From: Anarhynchus alexandrinus
Lineage: Eukaryota > Chordata > Aves > Charadriiformes > Charadriidae
Assembly: GCA_008711295.1 (NCBI GenBank)
Contig: VUYV01000016.1
Coordinates: 5,195,871 to 5,259,870 of the forward strand
Direction: 5' to 3'
DNA: 64,000 nt
Position numbers and translations under genes: made by a program. This document shows, piece after piece, positions 59,836 to 64,000 of the stretch. The notes under the pieces were generated by a model. That model was given only the letters and a program-made list of their open reading frames with translations, was not told the DNA's origin and did not search any database. Within the stretch, counting starts at the first letter, position 1, and each line of letters starts with the position of its first letter.

Positions 59836-62800
59836 TAATGGGTTTTGTTTTGGTTGTTTTGGGGTTGGGGTTGGTTGCTGTTTTCTTTTCTGGTTGGGTT
59901 TTTTTTTTTTTTTTTGGAAGGAAGGAAGAGGTATTCTAATGAAAAACTTATTCTAAAGACACATTCAAAAGATGTACATTTCCATCAGTTTAGTGCTACA
60001 GAATTTTGGTGGTTTTCTGTCTGAAAAGATGCACGCACCTTTTAAAAACATCTTTCATAAAGCTAATGTCATTATTTAATTTAACAAAAATTGTTGAAGT
60101 TATACATTAACAGAGATCAGAAAAACTGCCTGAAATCAGATATTTAATGACTTCCTGTGATTTAGTGTCAATCATTTATTAAAACTAACAGCTGTGTCCC
60201 TTTGCTCGAGACTTGCAATCTTCTAAATCCTTTAGAAGCAATTAAATTTTGCGCAAAAATTTTAATATGGTTAACTAACAAAATAATGAGGTATCTCAAA
60301 ACAGTCTCTGTGCATTGAATACTGCAAGTTTTATAACTGCAAGTTTTATATGCATCTATATTATCTATATATATATGTATGCATGTATACATATAAAATC
60401 TGCAGTTAAGACACAGGCTATTTCAAACGTTGCTGGCAGCACATCAGAAGATAAATCTTCCTGGTTACTTTGGATCTTTTAGTCACTAAATATCGAATTT
60501 AGAAAAGTTTACTCATTTTATAGAGAGAAATAATTTGAAGTAAAGTGTCCTGGTTTGAGGTAAAACACAACCAATTTTCTGTTCAGTAACTTTCCTTTGT
60601 AGCTAAGCCTCTTCTAACTACTGAATTTAACAGCATATTGTGCCAACATAAAGCTACCCAAAAGCTAAGATCTTATCTAGACACTGTACTACTTAATTTT
60701 TCTGAGCACGTAGAGGACAGCAAGAGTTTATGCTGAAAAATATCAGATTAAAATTAAGGTAGTGTTTATTCTTCGTAATTGTGGTTCACCAGTAGTCACA
60801 TCTTTTGCAGCTGACACTCACTTTGATATGCTACTATACTTGTTGACATCTTCATATTGATTTTAATCTTCCCTTTAAAGCCTGCCCAATCTGTTTGTAT
60901 TGTTCCCCCTATGTTAAAGGATCACTACAATTAGGACTAGGAGACTTGCTACCTTTAATATGACTGAAGCCATATTTTCAAGCAATGACCATTCTGGTAA
61001 AGCACTCAACAGTAAGAGTACCTAGTAAAGGTGATTTACTGTAGAGGGAATTACAAAGCCGAGCGAAAGTTTAATTCTTACTATAAAGTAGATTCCTCTG
61101 CAGCATTTAGATTGTGAATATTTTGAATGTATCTCGGGAAAATAGTTTTGTATCCAAGCATATTTAAAGCATGGAATAATAATGAATGAGAGAGCTGCAA
61201 ATTAACATGAAAATATTGCAGATCCAACATGATGATGTTATGAATTTTACTTTGGCTCAACTATTAGAAATGACAATTTTGTTAGCTATGATCAAAGAGT
61301 ACCAAAATGAAGCAGAAGCAGGGTGCTTATTTCATCTTTAACTTGTATGATAGTTGTTATATATGATAGCTTGTTAGATATTTCTTTGGGAATAATTCTC
61401 AAAATAAATTGAGATAAATCCTGTGATGACAGGAACCAAAAATGTATGCTTTATACTTGGAAAGAGCTTTTAGGTTGTCCTAGAAGAATTTGGTAGGTAC
61501 TGTGGCAGTGTGTGACATTCAGAAAGTTGACCTTATGAACAAGTCAAAAAACATTATTAGAATTATTAGAAAGCATTTGTGATGTCTAGAGGAGTGGACC
61601 AGGAGATCCAGGTAGAATTTTGACCCCAGGAAGAAAATGGCAATGTCCTCAGTACCTTCAGGGGAACCAGACTTTCAGGGACCTAGCTGTGCTTTGATGT
61701 GGTTTTGACTTCAGCATTACTTGGACCAGATTTGAAAGCTTATTTAAACATGTATTTGTGCAAGTAATGATTCACTGGAGTTTACAGAAGCGTGTGAGTT
61801 AGCTGAGTCTCAGAGGTGATTCTGGCCGTTTCACTAAAGTAGTTGCATGTGTAGTATGCCCATGCTCCTGTGGAAGCGTGGTCCATGGTTTTCAAACTTG
61901 TAGATCAAGTAGCTGTATACATCTAAATGAGCAAACTTCTCCCAGCTGGCTATTTGGGTATGTATGGGTGCTTAACTGAAAGCACAAATGTAGTAGTTGT
62001 GCAATGTCAGATTAGGTGTTCGTGGTGAAAACAGAGCCTCTGGTATATAAAATTAATACCGTTACACATCTGGTGGATGATAAATAAAATCATTCTCTTA
62101 GATCATCTGTTTTCTGCCATTCATAGCATTTTTCTTGTCTGTGAGAGGGGTCTGTTTTTTCGGGGGAGCTTTCTGACCATCTGATGAACACTGCTGTATA
62201 TAGTCAAGTTTATTACTGCAGTAGAATTTGATTTATAAATCCTAAAGAGATTTATAAAGGATTTTTTCCTTTCTACCTCTTCATCTTCCTTTGCTTTTTT
62301 AAAGGAAGAGTTGAATGTATATACATTATGCTGAAAATTAAGGTAAAAATATCAAATGGTGCTTTTTTAATTTGAGATCATTGATTCCTCCTGTTGTATA
62401 CATAAATTTTAACTTCAAGAAGGTGATTAAGTATATGTAAGCGTATGCTAAAAAAATAAGATTAGCAGTCTGTGGAAAAGGTAAAGTTGTACTATTTATT
62501 AGATTCGGGTGGAGAAAATGTCTTCCAATTCACTAGGATTGTCTAATATTTTCTCTTCAGTTTATTTTTTGGTTTTCAGCTTTACCGTTTATTGCCATTT
62601 TCTGTCTATCAGAAAACTATTTCAGTGGTTTTCAATAAATAGGACTCAAGCACAGATTTTGTCAGTATATATTGCTGTGAAGCAAGAGAATGTTATGTTA
62701 CACAAGAGTAGGAAACGAAACAAGTTAGCTTTAATTTTTCTCCCTTTTTTTCTGAGACGTAGTATTAAATATGGCACTATATATATGAAGAGTACATATC

Positions 62801-64000
62801 GGGTATATACAACAAGAATTTACCACCAGGAAGAAAAAACAAGGTGAAATTAAGATGTTATTTAAGATCACCTTGCTAATCTTTTAAAAAGAAAATGTAT
62901 TATTTCTCAGTGCCTGTTAACTAAACTACAGTCTCTAATCCTGAAACATTTTTCTTTTGTAAGATACAAAGAAGCAAGATTCTGTGATGTTAAAATGATG
63001 TGAATATGTAATGTATCCAAGAATACTCATGTTATTAATTACCTTTAGTCAAGTTTGTCCTGATGTTGTCATCAATGCATGGAAACCTTCCTTAAGTACT
63101 ACCACTTTCAGTTTGTTCCACCAATATTCCTCGCTGTTCCTCTGATTTTCTGCTTATTGTATCTGGTTAATATTGATATTAAAAATATTTATTCTCATTT
63201 TTTATTCTTTATTATTGGTTATGTACAAGAAAATAGTCCCCATGATTGGGTTTAGCAGAAATTGAATCTCTAGGTTCTGTATGTTTTGAGGTAACATTCT
63301 ATTGTATTCATCCTACACAAAACAGACAATGCAATTTAGTAAGACTTGCTAGTAAGGCATAAATTCTATTTCATTAGGCAGGTGGGACTGCCCTGGGAGA
63401 AAAATCAAAAGTTAGACCAGATCATCTGGATCTTCATCAATGTATATGCCCACTGTATTTTCAGTCTCTGTGACCTTTTTACAGCTATGTTTTCTTGTCA
63501 TACTTTGGTTCAGCATCAGTACACTATTTTAAAAAATACTTATTGACTGTATTTAAATTGAAACTGTTCAAGGACCTTTATAAATGAGATATAATTAAGA
63601 CCTGAGCAAAATTTTCACAGCCAAACCAAATGATATAAGCTAATCTTTACCTGGAGATTTCCCAGGTTAGTGATTCTGGATCCAGCATCCCTATGTCCTT
63701 CTGACTAGGTCTACATTCTTTTTTCTTTTTTAATCTTTTTTTTTTTTTTTAACCTATAAGCTGTCTTCTGTGAGATTCATTCTGCACCCATCTCAAATGT
63801 TTGGCAAGCAACCTTTTTCCTCCTTCTCCATCAGAAGATTAATAGGATATAATTCTACTGACGCTTCAGATGGCTTGTATCACTTGAGACATGCAAGGTG
63901 CCTCAGAGTACATTCTACTCATAAGAAATGTCTGTTACTGCTAGGGCTTTGAACTCTTCATGCAGGCAGAGCTGTATGAAACCATGCAAACCAACTGCTC
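59836..64000. other. AT-rich DNA without a recognised gene
   Basis: It begins with a G/T-rich tract (59839-59916) that yields a Gly/Phe-rich open frame. Open frames at 62509-62847 (112 codons) and elsewhere have no domain and AT-driven composition. T-rich tracts lie at 63720-63751. Confidence 0.4.
60321..60350. repeat. perfect 15-bp tandem duplication
   Basis: ACTGCAAGTTTTATA occurs twice in a row. A TA-rich stretch follows at 60351-60395. Confidence 0.95.

Noticed and set aside
59747..59956. Gly/Phe-rich open frame
   Set aside because: It spans the end of an old CR1 and a G/T low-complexity tract.
62509..62847. 112-codon plus-strand open frame
   Set aside because: AT-driven composition and no recognisable domain or transcript signal.
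1..64000. CRISPR arrays, tRNA and rRNA genes, bacterial-type operons
   Set aside because: Nothing in the sequence supports them; the repeat content is that of a vertebrate nuclear genome.

Overview
The window looks like 64 kb of bird (avian) nuclear DNA: AT-rich, low in genes, and probably intronic or intergenic. The main evidence is the repeat content. A chicken-repeat-1 (CR1) LINE ends in the 8-bp repeat ATTCTATG that is typical of avian CR1 3' ends. Several older CR1 copies are present, together with two very old MIR SINE copies and a piece resembling an avian LTR. I see no bacterial-style operons, no CRISPR array and no rRNA or tRNA gene that I can support. There is one ambiguous base (N) near 58,537.

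Layout. The left end (1-1,035) has two short stretches with splice-site-like edges and one shared reading phase. They are the best candidates for real exons of a plus-strand gene, but I cannot name the gene. An LTR-like stretch lies at about 1,140-1,620. A TC/GA palindromic microsatellite is at 2,839-2,883. The clearest coding feature is a 5'-truncated but unbroken CR1 reverse transcriptase ORF at 7,231-8,745, followed by its 3' UTR and end repeat (to 8,842). Two antisense CR1 fragments of different age lie side by side at 17,655-19,035. MIR copies are at about 20,711-20,885 (minus) and 27,650-27,800 (plus). A very diverged CR1 appears in two pieces at about 57,915-58,085 and 59,560-59,835, about 1.5 kb apart.

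The rest is AT-rich DNA with low-complexity G/T tracts, homopolymers, short tandem duplications, hairpins and a few strand-skewed pyrimidine blocks that may be decayed old LINEs. Most open frames of 60-120 codons look like chance. Further splice-bounded open segments (2,619; 6,792; 12,328; 29,037 and others) are listed as weak exon candidates because pseudo-exons of this kind are common in long introns.

There is no set of cooperating genes. The only machinery encoded is the reverse transcriptase portion of CR1. I found no convincing new biological system. The most useful follow-ups are the open CR1 ORF, the phase-compatible exon candidates, the secreted-protein-like minus-strand ORF at 35,931-36,176, and the possible shared family behind the strand-skewed blocks.
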